In this document: positions 16,396-24,357 of the stretch, one piece after another
Layout of the letters: every line of letters begins with the position of its first letter
Position numbering within the stretch: the stretch's first letter is position 1
From: Leptospira interrogans serovar Manilae
GTDB taxonomy: Bacteria; Spirochaetota; Leptospiria; Leptospirales; Leptospiraceae
Length of the DNA: 34,905 bases
Reading direction: 5' to 3'
Assembly: GCA_945887855.1 (NCBI GenBank)
Contig: CAMCZP010000024.1
Location: 1-34,905 of the forward strand
Notes under the pieces: generated by a model
Database searches by the model: none
Told to the model about the DNA's origin: nothing
The model's input: the letters and a program-made list of their open reading frames with translations, nothing else
Program-made: the position numbers and the translations under genes

Positions 16396-17394
16396 GTGAA
16401 TGTTTTTTTATCCTTATTTCTACTTGTTTTCTTCTTACCTATTCCTCCACTCCAGAGCCAAGGATATATAGGTATACTGGGCGGTAGAAACAGTGGAGAT
16501 CATATCTTTGAAACAGGAAATAAATACCCAAACCTATCCGGTATAAAAGGTGGTTCCAGAATTACCTACGACCGTAACTATAATTTTGGTGGATTAGAAG
16601 GTGGCTATTCCTTTGGGAAGCTCAATATCGAAGGAAAATTTGCTACCACGGGTTGGTCAGTAAAAACAAAAGAATCCCGAGATGAAGATTTTCTAATGGG
16701 GGATATCTCTACAGAAAGAAGAGACAAGTTTTCACTTTCTCCCCTCTTTCTTAACGACTCAGCACACACCTATACGGGAACTCAAAACTTTGCAGATGGA
16801 AAAGCAAAATCTACTGTTTATGAACAGAGAATGAGTATGTTTGCAAAATACTATTTTTCAGGAAACTCCTCAGATCCCTGGGAATCAAAAGATAGAATTT
16901 TTATAACTTTTGGTTTTAGATATAACTACTTTAAATATGTACTCTATGATGTTACCCAATATGTAAGAACACCATTCTATTATGGTCCAATTGGAAATGG
17001 TTTATCGTATGCACATTCGAGCTTTGAATACGGTGGGGGAGGGGGGTATACCATGCATTTTGGTAGGTTTCGAATTGAGCCTTCCCTCATAATACTCATA
17101 GGCTTCAATCGGTTTAGGGATTATCATGTGCAAAGGGATTTAAATTTTTACGGTGAAAACGACGGATTAGGATTTATAGCTAAACTTCTCACCTCTTATT
17201 CCATCTCTGAGAAAACACAAATTCGGTTGAGTTATGAAGCTCATAGAATGTATACAACGGGATATTTTAGAACAAAGGGAGGATTGAATTTTCAGGACTA
17301 TTCCTCTAACTATGTTGGTAAATTCAATGGGAATGCTTCTACGAAAGAAGCATACATTGAGTTAGGAGTGATAACAAAACTCACACGGGAATAG
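16396..17394 (+). CDS. Putative outer-membrane beta-barrel protein
   Basis: 332 residues from a GTG start. A clear Sec signal peptide (hydrophobic core LSLFLLVFFLP, likely cut after LQSQG) is followed by alternating, aromatic- and glycine-rich segments typical of beta-strands: NFGGLEGGYSFGKLNIEGKF, AKYYFSG, FITFGFRYNYFKYVLYD, FEYGGGGGYTMHFGRFRIEPSLII and IRLSYEAHRMY. It has about 12 amphipathic strands. The C-terminus does not end in Phe. No family name is recognised. It overlaps the next gene tail to tail by 14 bases. It may be a spirochete-specific porin-like or surface protein. Confidence 0.78.
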   Translation: MNVFLSLFLLVFFLPIPPLQSQGYIGILGGRNSGDHIFETGNKYPNLSGIKGGSRITYDRNYNFGGLEGGYSFGKLNIEGKFATTGWSVKTKESRDEDFLMGDISTERRDKFSLSPLFLNDSAHTYTGTQNFADGKAKSTVYEQRMSMFAKYYFSGNSSDPWESKDRIFITFGFRYNYFKYVLYDVTQYVRTPFYYGPIGNGLSYAHSSFEYGGGGGYTMHFGRFRIEPSLIILIGFNRFRDYHVQRDLNFYGENDGLGFIAKLLTSYSISEKTQIRLSYEAHRMYTTGYFRTKGGLNFQDYSSNYVGKFNGNASTKEAYIELGVITKLTRE

Positions 17395-18133
17395 CATTGT
17401 ATTCGGCAGTGTGTTTTCGTTTAGACCTATGATGCTCCTTAGGGACATGAGGAAATTTCATTTTGCCTATCTTGTGAGTGAGTTCTATTAGCTTTTCCAC
17501 ACCCAAAAGCTCTACTAGTTCCAGACTTTTTGAAAACCCTAGGCTCTCCAATAGAACCAAGATATTGTCCACACCTATCGATTGAACTAAAGGAACTAAA
17601 TCAGAAAGTCCCCTTTTTCGAATCCATTTTTTTGCCTGTGGAAGTGTGAGAGCATGGCCTAAAATGACCAACCGATCCACATCAATTTGTTTGGTCAAAC
17701 GCATCATTTCCTCTGGCCCTGCATACGAAATAATACCCACACATTTCTCTACACCAATGTTCTTAAGCAGCTTAACAGCATTTTCCCTGCCGATCTCTCC
17801 GGCCATCATTGCAATTTGCTGGGGAGTTAAATTTTCGCAGATATACTTTAACTCCAGAATGGTCATATTCTCTACATAGTAGATGAGATCTTCATCTGTG
17901 TTGTACGCCATTATCTCTATGATATCATTTTCCGGTATATTGTTTAAGAGATCTAAAATCTTAGCATCTGTAAGGGTGGCCGCCAGATTGATAATTCTAT
18001 CTTTATTGAGTTTTAAGGTGAGTGAGTTTACCCGTTTGTATCCAACATTTTGGATAATTTTCAGAGACTTAGAGGGGCCTAACTTTTCTAAATATTCATA
18101 AAAATTTTGGAGTGTATGGAACACAGTTTTCAT
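17381..18133 (-). CDS. Alpha-helical repeat protein, function unknown
   Basis: 250 residues made of short helical repeats of about 20-25 residues. Related phrases recur: NIGVEKCVGII, QIDVDRLVILG, SIGVDNILVLL, SLGFSKSLELV and LLGVEKLIELT, following ENDIIEIMAYN and EDLIYYVENM. This resembles the superhelical N-domains of MgtE or FliG middle domains, which suggests protein binding. There is no signal peptide or membrane helix; the last 20 residues are basic. A promoter-like pair places the predicted transcription start within a base or two of the ATG. Function unknown. Confidence 0.75.
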   Translation of the reverse strand: MKTVFHTLQNFYEYLEKLGPSKSLKIIQNVGYKRVNSLTLKLNKDRIINLAATLTDAKILDLLNNIPENDIIEIMAYNTDEDLIYYVENMTILELKYICENLTPQQIAMMAGEIGRENAVKLLKNIGVEKCVGIISYAGPEEMMRLTKQIDVDRLVILGHALTLPQAKKWIRKRGLSDLVPLVQSIGVDNILVLLESLGFSKSLELVELLGVEKLIELTHKIGKMKFPHVPKEHHRSKRKHTAEYNAIPV

Positions 18134-18140
18134 AAAAACA

Positions 18141-18170
18141 ACTATATGTCACTTAACAAATAGATTTCAA
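18141..18170 (-). promoter_or_regulatory. Promoter of the helical-repeat protein gene
   Basis: On the minus strand: TTGAAA (18170-18165), 18-base spacer, TATAGT (18146-18141). The predicted start near 18134 is next to ATG 18133, so the mRNA could be leaderless. Confidence 0.4.
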
Positions 18171-18230
18171 GCATTCTTTTTATTTTCAAAACTCTGTACT
18201 TGTAATAGATTGGTATAGTAAACTTCTGAA

Positions 18231-19517
18231 ATGAACTTAAAAAACGTACACACCCTAATCTACAAGTGGAGGCACTATAGAAGAATACTTTTTTCTTCGG
18301 CAGATAGACTACCGTTTGGATTCTATGCAATTCTCTATACAGTTTTTTTCTTATTTTTGGGTTGGAGTAGGGTAGGGGAGTACGGACAAAGTATCTCTTC
18401 TCTTTTGGGCATTTACGAAGGGTTTGCCACTCTAAATCCTCTCTACAGACAGGAGTCTTTTGTCCTCTACAAAGATGGAGGATATGATGGTCAGTTTTTC
18501 TTTTTTATTTCCGAATATTTATTCCACAGTAAAATCACTGTACCTCCCATATTGGATTCCTTTCGACTTCGATTTGTTAGAATTGGAATGCCTATTTTAT
18601 CAGGCTTTTTTAGCAGTATTTTTAATTTTCAATACTATTCCGAAATCACTCTCTGCCTAGTTTTGGGCTTTCATGTAAGTGCATCTTTTGTTCTCAAAAA
18701 AATGCTTTCCCCCACACAAAAAGGAATCTATCTTCTGTTTCTTTTCTCTCCTTTCTCTATAAATGCAAATCTTCTCTTGGTCAGTGACGGTCTCTTTGCA
18801 TCCTGTTTTTTCCTTTGGGTATATGCCGTGAAACGGGCGGGTCTTTCCATTGCAAAACCTATCATTCTAAGAACATCTCGTATCACGAAAAAAGAACTCT
18901 TTCTACCTTTGCTTTTAGGTTCCCTTTTTTTTCTATCTATCCGAGAAACATCCCTGCCTTTTTTCGGTACAATATTCCTTCTAGCCTTGTTGGGAAGGCA
19001 GTTTTATCTTTCCGTCATTCTCAGCATTGCTTTAGGACTCTATATATGCTTTTATCTATTTGTGGGCACTTATAGTGGATTTCCAGAAGGAACCAATCCC
19101 CTGGGATTTTTGGAACTGTCAGACTTTCCTTTTTTCGGATTTTTTAAATCTTTGCACATTCCCGAACCACTCAACTTGAGTGGAATCAGCCGAGAGCTCA
19201 GTAAATTTCCTCTTCTCCTGCTCTTGGTTTCTCTGGGGCTCCAAACACAAAACATGAAATCTCTGGAAGAGAAAATCCTGGCATTGCCTCTGTATTTCTT
19301 TGTTTTTTTAGGATCCATTGCAGAAGCTGGGTACTGGCTTTCTTTTGATAATTCCAGCCGATTTTTTACACTGGTCTTTCCTTACACACTTTTAATATCC
19401 CGAAGAATGCCCGGGTACCGTCACTTTGGTGCTATTGAGCTAGTTTTTCTGCTATTTATCGCTGTAATCCTTCGATTTTTAGTTCTCAAACAGGGAATGA
19501 ACTACACTATTTGGTGA
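18231..19517 (+). CDS. Polytopic membrane protein, glycosyltransferase-like
   Basis: 428 residues with about nine to ten transmembrane helices. After the first helix comes YKDGGYDGQFFFF, and a little later FRLRFVRIGMPILSGF. The pattern 'YDGQF ... R-RR-G-P-L' is typical of a family of GT-C-like membrane proteins linked to cell-surface glycopolymers (AZOBR_p60025-type). A polyprenyl-sugar-using transferase is likely but unproven. It stands alone on the plus strand and overlaps metF tail to tail by 11 bases. Confidence 0.72.
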   Translation: MNLKNVHTLIYKWRHYRRILFSSADRLPFGFYAILYTVFFLFLGWSRVGEYGQSISSLLGIYEGFATLNPLYRQESFVLYKDGGYDGQFFFFISEYLFHSKITVPPILDSFRLRFVRIGMPILSGFFSSIFNFQYYSEITLCLVLGFHVSASFVLKKMLSPTQKGIYLLFLFSPFSINANLLLVSDGLFASCFFLWVYAVKRAGLSIAKPIILRTSRITKKELFLPLLLGSLFFLSIRETSLPFFGTIFLLALLGRQFYLSVILSIALGLYICFYLFVGTYSGFPEGTNPLGFLELSDFPFFGFFKSLHIPEPLNLSGISRELSKFPLLLLLVSLGLQTQNMKSLEEKILALPLYFFVFLGSIAEAGYWLSFDNSSRFFTLVFPYTLLISRRMPGYRHFGAIELVFLLFIAVILRFLVLKQGMNYTIW

Positions 19518-20373
19518 GAGATTTCATGATTTCCAGGGTTGCCATCGATTGGTTTAGGGTATAAAAATGTATACCGGGGCTAACCGCCAAAAGTTCACGG
19601 CACTGTGCTGTGGTGTATGCAATGCTAAGTTTCATAAACTCCGTTGGATTGTCTTTTTCCCTTTCCAATTTAAAAACCAGGTCTTCTGGGATTTCACACT
19701 CTGCTAGATCTTTGAATCTTTGGATTTGGGTATACGAAGTGATGGGCATAATCCCCGGGATAATAGGTGACGAAATACCAGCACTTCTTGCTCTATCTAA
19801 AAATTTTATAAAAACAGAATTAGAAAAAAATAATTGTGATACTAAAAACTCTGCACCTGACTCAACTTTCTTTTTTAAATAAGCAATATCTGACTCAATT
19901 GTAGGAGAATCGGGATGTTTTTCAGGATAGCATCCCCCGGCAATACAAAATGGAAATTTTTCCTGCCGAATATACGTTACTAACTCTGACGCATTGGAAA
20001 AACCACCGGGAGTAGGGGAAAAAGATCCCTGACCTTTGGGCGGATCTCCTCGAAGAGCAATCACATTTTGGATTCCACGGGATTGGATGGTTTGTAGAAT
20101 CGATTTGATCTGGTCTTTATCGGCTCCCACACAAGTGAAATGGCACATAGATGGGATGGAGTACGATGCCTGAATATCAGCACATATTTCAATTGTTTTA
20201 TCCCGAGTAGACCCCCCTGCTCCATAGGTTACAGATACAAATCCGGGCTTTAATTTTTTTAACTCTGCAATTGTAGATTTTAATTTTAGATCTCCTTCCG
20301 GTGATTTAGGAGGGAAAATTTCAAATGAAAAAACGGGTGATTTAGCCTTAGAATACAACTCAAAAATATTCAT
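19507..20373 (-). CDS. metF: Methylenetetrahydrofolate reductase
   Basis: 288 residues from ATG 20373. A longer open frame to 20427 overlaps the upstream gene and has no family character, so it is rejected. Motifs: FSFEIFPPKSPEG (catalytic Glu), VSVTYGAGGSTRD, VIALRGDPPKGQ, the flavin/folate region GCYPEKHPDSP, and FLVSQLFF. It reduces 5,10-methylene-THF to 5-methyl-THF for methionine synthesis using FAD. The stop of the fibre gene is five bases upstream, so it may be co-transcribed with it. No SAM riboswitch is visible, and there is no room for one. Confidence 0.95.
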   Translation of the reverse strand: MNIFELYSKAKSPVFSFEIFPPKSPEGDLKLKSTIAELKKLKPGFVSVTYGAGGSTRDKTIEICADIQASYSIPSMCHFTCVGADKDQIKSILQTIQSRGIQNVIALRGDPPKGQGSFSPTPGGFSNASELVTYIRQEKFPFCIAGGCYPEKHPDSPTIESDIAYLKKKVESGAEFLVSQLFFSNSVFIKFLDRARSAGISSPIIPGIMPITSYTQIQRFKDLAECEIPEDLVFKLEREKDNPTEFMKLSIAYTTAQCRELLAVSPGIHFYTLNQSMATLEIMKSLTK

Positions 20374-20378
20374 TTCTA

Positions 20379-22898
20379 TCAACCCAAACTCAAGAGAACA
20401 TTGATTGTAGCTTTGTCTTTCTTGCATTCTCCGAGGGATTTTCCGATCAAAGTCCCGGGTTTGATTTTAGCAGAATCTGCCTTTGCAGCATGACCTGTAT
20501 TCAACGCGGAAACCAGTAAATCTCCTGCTGCAATAGGACCTCCCTCTGCAGCATCCACATTGATCTTAGCAAGTCCATAGAGAGCCACCAAAACAAATTC
20601 ATTGCCAATGCGCTTTTCCCCTAATTCCAAGCTTGCTGTGTCTATACAAACCCCAACCACCTTTGTAGAGTAAGAAGACTTAGATCGAACCACGGTTTGG
20701 TCTTTATCAAAAATAACTAGCACGTCCCCTTTTTGGATCACATCATTGTTGCCCACTCGAAAGTACCGAGCTATGCAATCATTTCCCTTTTCATCAATGA
20801 CACGAACAGATCCATAGAAGTCAGATTCTCCTTTTGCCAAAATAGCCTTACCAGAACCGGACACTTCTCTGCGTGTGAGAGTTCCACCATTGGCATACAG
20901 TGCATACTTACGGGCAGATACAAACACACCTCCATATCCTTTCTTCGAAAATCCGGCAATTCCTGCCGATTCTTCGTCGATTCCATTGGAGATGCCCAAA
21001 ACTCCATAGTCCTCTCCGTATCCTGTCAATCCTTCGTCAATTCCAACTCCAGAAATGCCCGATCCACCTTTGGCTTCATTCTTTCCGTAGATAACAGAAT
21101 GACTTAAAGTGGGCAGTGTGATATTTTTTATTTCGGATCCCGTGTTCCCTGTGAGTTGGATAAGCCCCGAGTGAGAGCTGTAGGGGTGAACTTTCTCCGC
21201 ATATTCATGTGTGTGCGGTTTGGCTTCCCGGCTATCATACAAACGGGGATCATCGGACTGAACTGCCTTCATGGGGGCATTTATATTGTGCCTGGAGAAG
21301 GTAAGAATTCCTGATTCCTCTGTGGATGCTAGTTTTAAACGCTTATCGTTGCCCTGAACCACCACACCTTCCTTATCTTCTCCTGATTGGGCAAGTTCTA
21401 CAATCCCGAAAGATTCGGTAGTTGCCTTTTTTAAACGCTTATCATTGCCCTGGACAGCAGCTTTTGATGATTCTTCCCCATTGTTAGCAAATCGTAAAAT
21501 TCCTTCTTTTTCAGTGGTGGCAGGCTTAAATCTCGGATCATCGGCAGTTATAACTTCTCCGGGTGTCTCTGATCCTAGTTCTGCAAGAAGTACCAATCCA
21601 TACTCTTTAGTGGTTGCTTTCTTTAAGCGTTTGTCATTGCCCTGAATCGCAACTCCAGGTCTGGTTTCCCCATCCTCCGCTAATTCTACAATCCCTGGAT
21701 ATTCTGTGGTTGCTGTTTTCAGTCGATCATCATTTCCCTGAACTACTACTCCTGCCCGATCTTCGGCATTTCGACCCAACCGCACCAATCCGTAAGTGGT
21801 GTCAGTTGCATTTTTCAATCGCTTGTCATTCCCTTGGATAACCACTCCTTCCCGTTCTTCCCCGTCTGTAGCAAGCTCCACAATTCCTTTGAATTCAGTG
21901 GTGGCATCCCTCAGACGACGATCATTTCCCTGTACGGCCACGCTCATATTGGTTTCCCCGTCCGCAGCCAAACGAACCAATCCAGAACGCATGATAGAGG
22001 AGTAGGGGGGGGTTTCATTTATAATTTTCTTCTTGGAAATAGCCAGATAATCGGCAGCAGCATAGATTTCGATTTCTATCAACTGGGTCACATATTTCTT
22101 TTGGGAATTGGGACGATTGTTGATAGAGACTATTTTTACAAACCGCATATTGGTTGGGAAAAACTTCCATTTGTACCAAGTGCCGGGTTCGGAGATAAAT
22201 TGGGGCTCTTCGTGCAATTGCTGCCAGATTAGATCATCCTCACTAAAATGAAAATAGAAGAGCTCGGGAAAATTTGTTTCTGGATTGTTTTTGGAAAGCA
22301 AACGAAACTCATCCACCCGATTCACAGAACCGAGATCTATCATAATGAATTCTTCTGATGGAGATGTTTTTTCTTTGGAAGACCACCCATAGTCAGGTCT
22401 CCCATCTATAATATTTTCTTTTACCCAAAATCGGTCATTTTCAGAACTGACAGCAATTTTCTCAATTCCAGAAATCATGAGTTTAAAATTGGAGAAGGCA
22501 GTTTTATAGAGTCCATTTTTATCTTTTTTATTAAGCTTGATGACGATTTTTAAATAGTTTGCGGTCACCATAGAAATCTTCCATTTGCAAGACTTCTTAT
22601 TGGATCTAGAGAAATCATATTCCTTTATTATAGATTCCCAAACATGGCCGTCTTCAGAAATATCAAATCGAAAGGTGTCAGGCAGAAACTCCAATTCCTT
22701 TTCAAGAGCATCATAGGAGATATGGTTAAAGGACACTGCCTCTTTGAAGTTCATCGTAATGCTTGCAACCCCCGGAGTAGGGGACTCTTCAAGGTAGCTT
22801 AGAAAGCTTCCTTTTTCTAGATCGTATTGTCCCGTAGCCGATATACTTTTCACGAGGATTTCGAGGGGATGACTTATTCTAACAGATGCGTCTGACAT
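20379..22898 (-). CDS. Fibre-like protein with discoidin-like modules and eight 32-residue repeats
   Basis: 839 residues, no signal peptide or membrane helix. Residues about 10-140 and 150-290 are beta-rich modules resembling F5/8-type C (discoidin) domains, for example FIMIDLGSVNRVDEFRLL and WYKWKFFPTNMRFVKIVSI. Residues 306-561 are eight 32-residue repeats of the form 'GIVELA-DGE---GV-VQGNDKRLK-AT', like phage tail-fibre repeats. Then come HTHEY, a glycine-rich stretch and a C-terminal domain (GDVLVIFDKDQTVV ... VVGVCID ... GDLLVSALNTGHA) like those of bacterial and phage fibre or adhesin tips. No other phage structural genes are near. A carbohydrate-binding surface fibre is likely; the export route is unknown. 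Confidence 0.8.
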   Translation of the reverse strand: MSDASVRISHPLEILVKSISATGQYDLEKGSFLSYLEESPTPGVASITMNFKEAVSFNHISYDALEKELEFLPDTFRFDISEDGHVWESIIKEYDFSRSNKKSCKWKISMVTANYLKIVIKLNKKDKNGLYKTAFSNFKLMISGIEKIAVSSENDRFWVKENIIDGRPDYGWSSKEKTSPSEEFIMIDLGSVNRVDEFRLLSKNNPETNFPELFYFHFSEDDLIWQQLHEEPQFISEPGTWYKWKFFPTNMRFVKIVSINNRPNSQKKYVTQLIEIEIYAAADYLAISKKKIINETPPYSSIMRSGLVRLAADGETNMSVAVQGNDRRLRDATTEFKGIVELATDGEEREGVVIQGNDKRLKNATDTTYGLVRLGRNAEDRAGVVVQGNDDRLKTATTEYPGIVELAEDGETRPGVAIQGNDKRLKKATTKEYGLVLLAELGSETPGEVITADDPRFKPATTEKEGILRFANNGEESSKAAVQGNDKRLKKATTESFGIVELAQSGEDKEGVVVQGNDKRLKLASTEESGILTFSRHNINAPMKAVQSDDPRLYDSREAKPHTHEYAEKVHPYSSHSGLIQLTGNTGSEIKNITLPTLSHSVIYGKNEAKGGSGISGVGIDEGLTGYGEDYGVLGISNGIDEESAGIAGFSKKGYGGVFVSARKYALYANGGTLTRREVSGSGKAILAKGESDFYGSVRVIDEKGNDCIARYFRVGNNDVIQKGDVLVIFDKDQTVVRSKSSYSTKVVGVCIDTASLELGEKRIGNEFVLVALYGLAKINVDAAEGGPIAAGDLLVSALNTGHAAKADSAKIKPGTLIGKSLGECKKDKATINVLLSLG
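21216..21983 (-). repeat. Eight tandem 96-bp units coding for fibre repeats
   Basis: Eight units in register, each exactly 32 codons. Units 2, 4 and 7 are most alike (GIVELA and QGNDKRLK). Units 5 and 8 diverge, with DDPR in place of NDKR. The DNA has drifted while the protein pattern persists, which argues for selection on structure rather than recent slippage. Confidence 0.85.
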
Positions 22899-23077
22899 GC
22901 TTTTCTCTCAAATTGGGAATCTTTTTTACCATGCTACCTTGGTACGGGAAGAGGAATTGCCAATACTTTTTTAGAGAAAGTACTAAAGAGAGCCTACGGT
23001 TGCTTCGATGTTTGAAACTTACTATTTATTTCCTATAGGCTTTGGAAACATAAGATCGAAAGGATTTCTTCTTTCAA

Positions 23078-23118
23078 AAAAGTGATTAATATAAATCAAT
23101 TAATTTTAATCACTTTTT
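23078..23118 (-). terminator. Terminator of the rep gene
   Basis: AAAAGTGATTA (23118 to 23108, minus) pairs perfectly with TAATCACTTTT (23088 to 23078) across 19 bases, and a T-run continues downstream on the minus strand. The stem overlaps the rep stop codon. The T-richness on both sides could make it bidirectional. Confidence 0.6.
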
Positions 23119-24001
23119 ATGCAAAAACTCGATTTTTTTTAGGCATACTTAAAAATTCAATATTAACAAAAGAATCGGAGTGGTCCTGAAAATATCTGGA
23201 TATAACTTCCTTTAAGAACTCAGAAATATGCCCAATAATAATCATTTTTTCGTCTTGGGATTCGATTTGGAGTTCTTTTAAAATTTCAACGGAGCTTCTA
23301 GTTAAATGTTTTTCGCTCCACTGAAGGAAACTTCTCCAGGAAACTGTTTCGGATAGAACAGGATTAGATTTAGGCACTTTTGCAAGTTCTTGGATTTTAT
23401 TTTTACAGATAGCTTTGATATATGCAGGATTTGTATGTAAGTTCTTACTTTTAGCTATAGTATACGCATAAGAATATATTTCTTCTCCATACTCTGAAAA
23501 GATTTTCTCAAGATCTGAAGAATCTTCTGACTTCTTCTTTTTGCCTTTCCCTGGTTCTTTCTGGATCTGGGTATTGGTTATGGTTATATTTATATGGTTT
23601 GGGTTTCCCGTTTCATCCCCCTGAGGTCTAGTTTCCTCACCTCCAGAGGTGGAAATTTGTATACCCCGGGGGTTTACAGGAGTATCCCACTGGGGTATAA
23701 TTTTAGATCCCGGATAATTGAATGTGAAATAATATAAAGAATTGGAGTGACCACTTCCAGATTTAGTTTGGATTAAACCAAAATCTATAAGATCTTTTTT
23801 AGCATCTATAATAGATTTCTTAGTTTTAAATCCCGTTAGTTTGAGCAATGTGCTTGTACTTGGCCAAACATGCTTAAAATTTTGGTCACTGAACTTTAGA
23901 AGCACAGGATAAAGGGTTTTAGCACCTGAAGAAAGGGATGCCCATGTCCCTGAATCGATAATATCGCTCATAAATTTGATGTACTGATGAGAATCCGCCA
24001 T
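23117..24001 (-). CDS. Plasmid-type replication initiator / helix-turn-helix protein
   Basis: 294 residues. The start YIKFMSDIIDSGTWASLSSGAKTLYPVLL and the winged-helix region (about 45-90: VWPSTSTLLKLTGFKTKKSIIDAKKDLIDFGLI) match the HTH_36-like DNA-binding domains of plasmid and phage initiators. A flexible, charged linker (about 120-165) leads to a second helical domain. It lies directly downstream of parA-parB on the same strand and follows a long AT-rich leader, which supports an initiator role. GGAGAGGAG is seven bases from the ATG. A replication role is inferred from context; a transcription factor is the alternative. Confidence 0.72.
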   Translation of the reverse strand: MADSHQYIKFMSDIIDSGTWASLSSGAKTLYPVLLKFSDQNFKHVWPSTSTLLKLTGFKTKKSIIDAKKDLIDFGLIQTKSGSGHSNSLYYFTFNYPGSKIIPQWDTPVNPRGIQISTSGGEETRPQGDETGNPNHINITITNTQIQKEPGKGKKKKSEDSSDLEKIFSEYGEEIYSYAYTIAKSKNLHTNPAYIKAICKNKIQELAKVPKSNPVLSETVSWRSFLQWSEKHLTRSSVEILKELQIESQDEKMIIIGHISEFLKEVISRYFQDHSDSFVNIEFLSMPKKNRVFA

Positions 24002-24060
24002 CTAGTTTCTCCTCTCCATAAAAAAAATCTTAAAATTAAGCAAAAAAACTTAAAAATAGG

Positions 24061-24090
24061 TTGACTTTTCTGAGAATATAATTTTATTAT
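24061..24090 (+). promoter_or_regulatory. Promoter of predicted antisense RNA
   Basis: TTGACT (24061-24066), 18-base spacer, TATTAT (24085-24090). It points away from rep, against the direction of the rep transcript, and is followed within 40 bases by a terminator hairpin. Confidence 0.5.
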
Positions 24091-24096
24091 GTCTCA

Positions 24097-24153
24097 TCCA
24101 ACAACACTCATTCGGGTTCTTGCCCATTTCCCCCGGCAACGGGGGAAATTTTT
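24097..24153 (+). ncRNA. Predicted antisense (counter-transcribed) RNA of the rep leader
   Basis: A transcript from the promoter at 24061-24090 would start near 24097 and end in the U-tract at 24153, about 57 nt, complementary to the rep mRNA leader. Short antisense RNAs of this design control copy number in many plasmids. The ends are estimates from motif spacing. Confidence 0.5.
24126..24153 (+). terminator. Intrinsic terminator with GCAA tetraloop
   Basis: ATTTCCCCCG, loop GCAA, CGGGGGAAAT: a perfect 10-bp stem at 24126-24149 followed by TTTT. On the minus strand the stem is followed by GGGCAAG, so it works only on plus-strand transcripts. Confidence 0.7.
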
Positions 24154-24187
24154 GTGTTCGGCTATACATACAAAAAATAGAGCAGCA

Positions 24188-24210
24188 CATGAAGTTATTT
24201 ACACTTCATG
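24188..24210. repeat. Hairpin/operator in rep leader
   Basis: CATGAAGT (24188-24195) and ACTTCATG (24203-24210) flank a 7-base loop. It lies in the predicted rep leader between the promoter and the antisense unit. It overlaps the near DnaA box TTATTTACA. Confidence 0.45.
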
Positions 24211-24244
24211 AACAGTTTATTGTCAGTGAGTATAGTTATGTCAC

Positions 24245-24272
24245 ATTATAATTCTCGAGAAATTTCAGTCAA
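24245..24272 (-). promoter_or_regulatory. Promoter of rep with palindrome in the spacer
   Basis: On the minus strand: TTGACT (24272-24267), 16-base spacer, TATAAT (24250-24245). A transcript from about 24238 would have a leader of nearly 240 bases before rep. The spacer contains the perfect palindrome TTCTCGAGAA (24252-24261), a likely operator position. Confidence 0.6.
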
Positions 24273-24357
24273 ATAAGAATTCTTGTACTAATAAAAATTG
24301 TACTAAATATTTGGGGGGTATATTTTTCCTTTCTCCCTTTCACTACCAACCATTGTA

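Larger units (their letters stand above)
24002..24357. other. Noncoding replication-control region between parB and rep
   Basis: 356 AT-rich bases with no normal-size gene. It holds the rep promoter, an opposing promoter, a strong hairpin, a second hairpin and a near DnaA box (TTATTTACA). A 46-codon frame (24190 to 24050, minus) runs through the hairpin in the leader and has no good ribosome site. The region is a good candidate for copy control and possibly the origin. Confidence 0.6.

Noticed and set aside
20374..20427. N-terminal extension of metF
   Set aside because: The extra 18 residues precede the conserved family start and overlap the end of the fibre gene.
20379..22898. Prophage region
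   Set aside because: Only one fibre-like gene; no capsid, terminase, portal, integrase or lysis genes; neighbours are metF and rep.
24077..24082. TATAAT as -10 of the plus-strand promoter
   Set aside because: Only 10 bases from TTGACT; TATTAT at 24085 gives a workable 18-base spacer.
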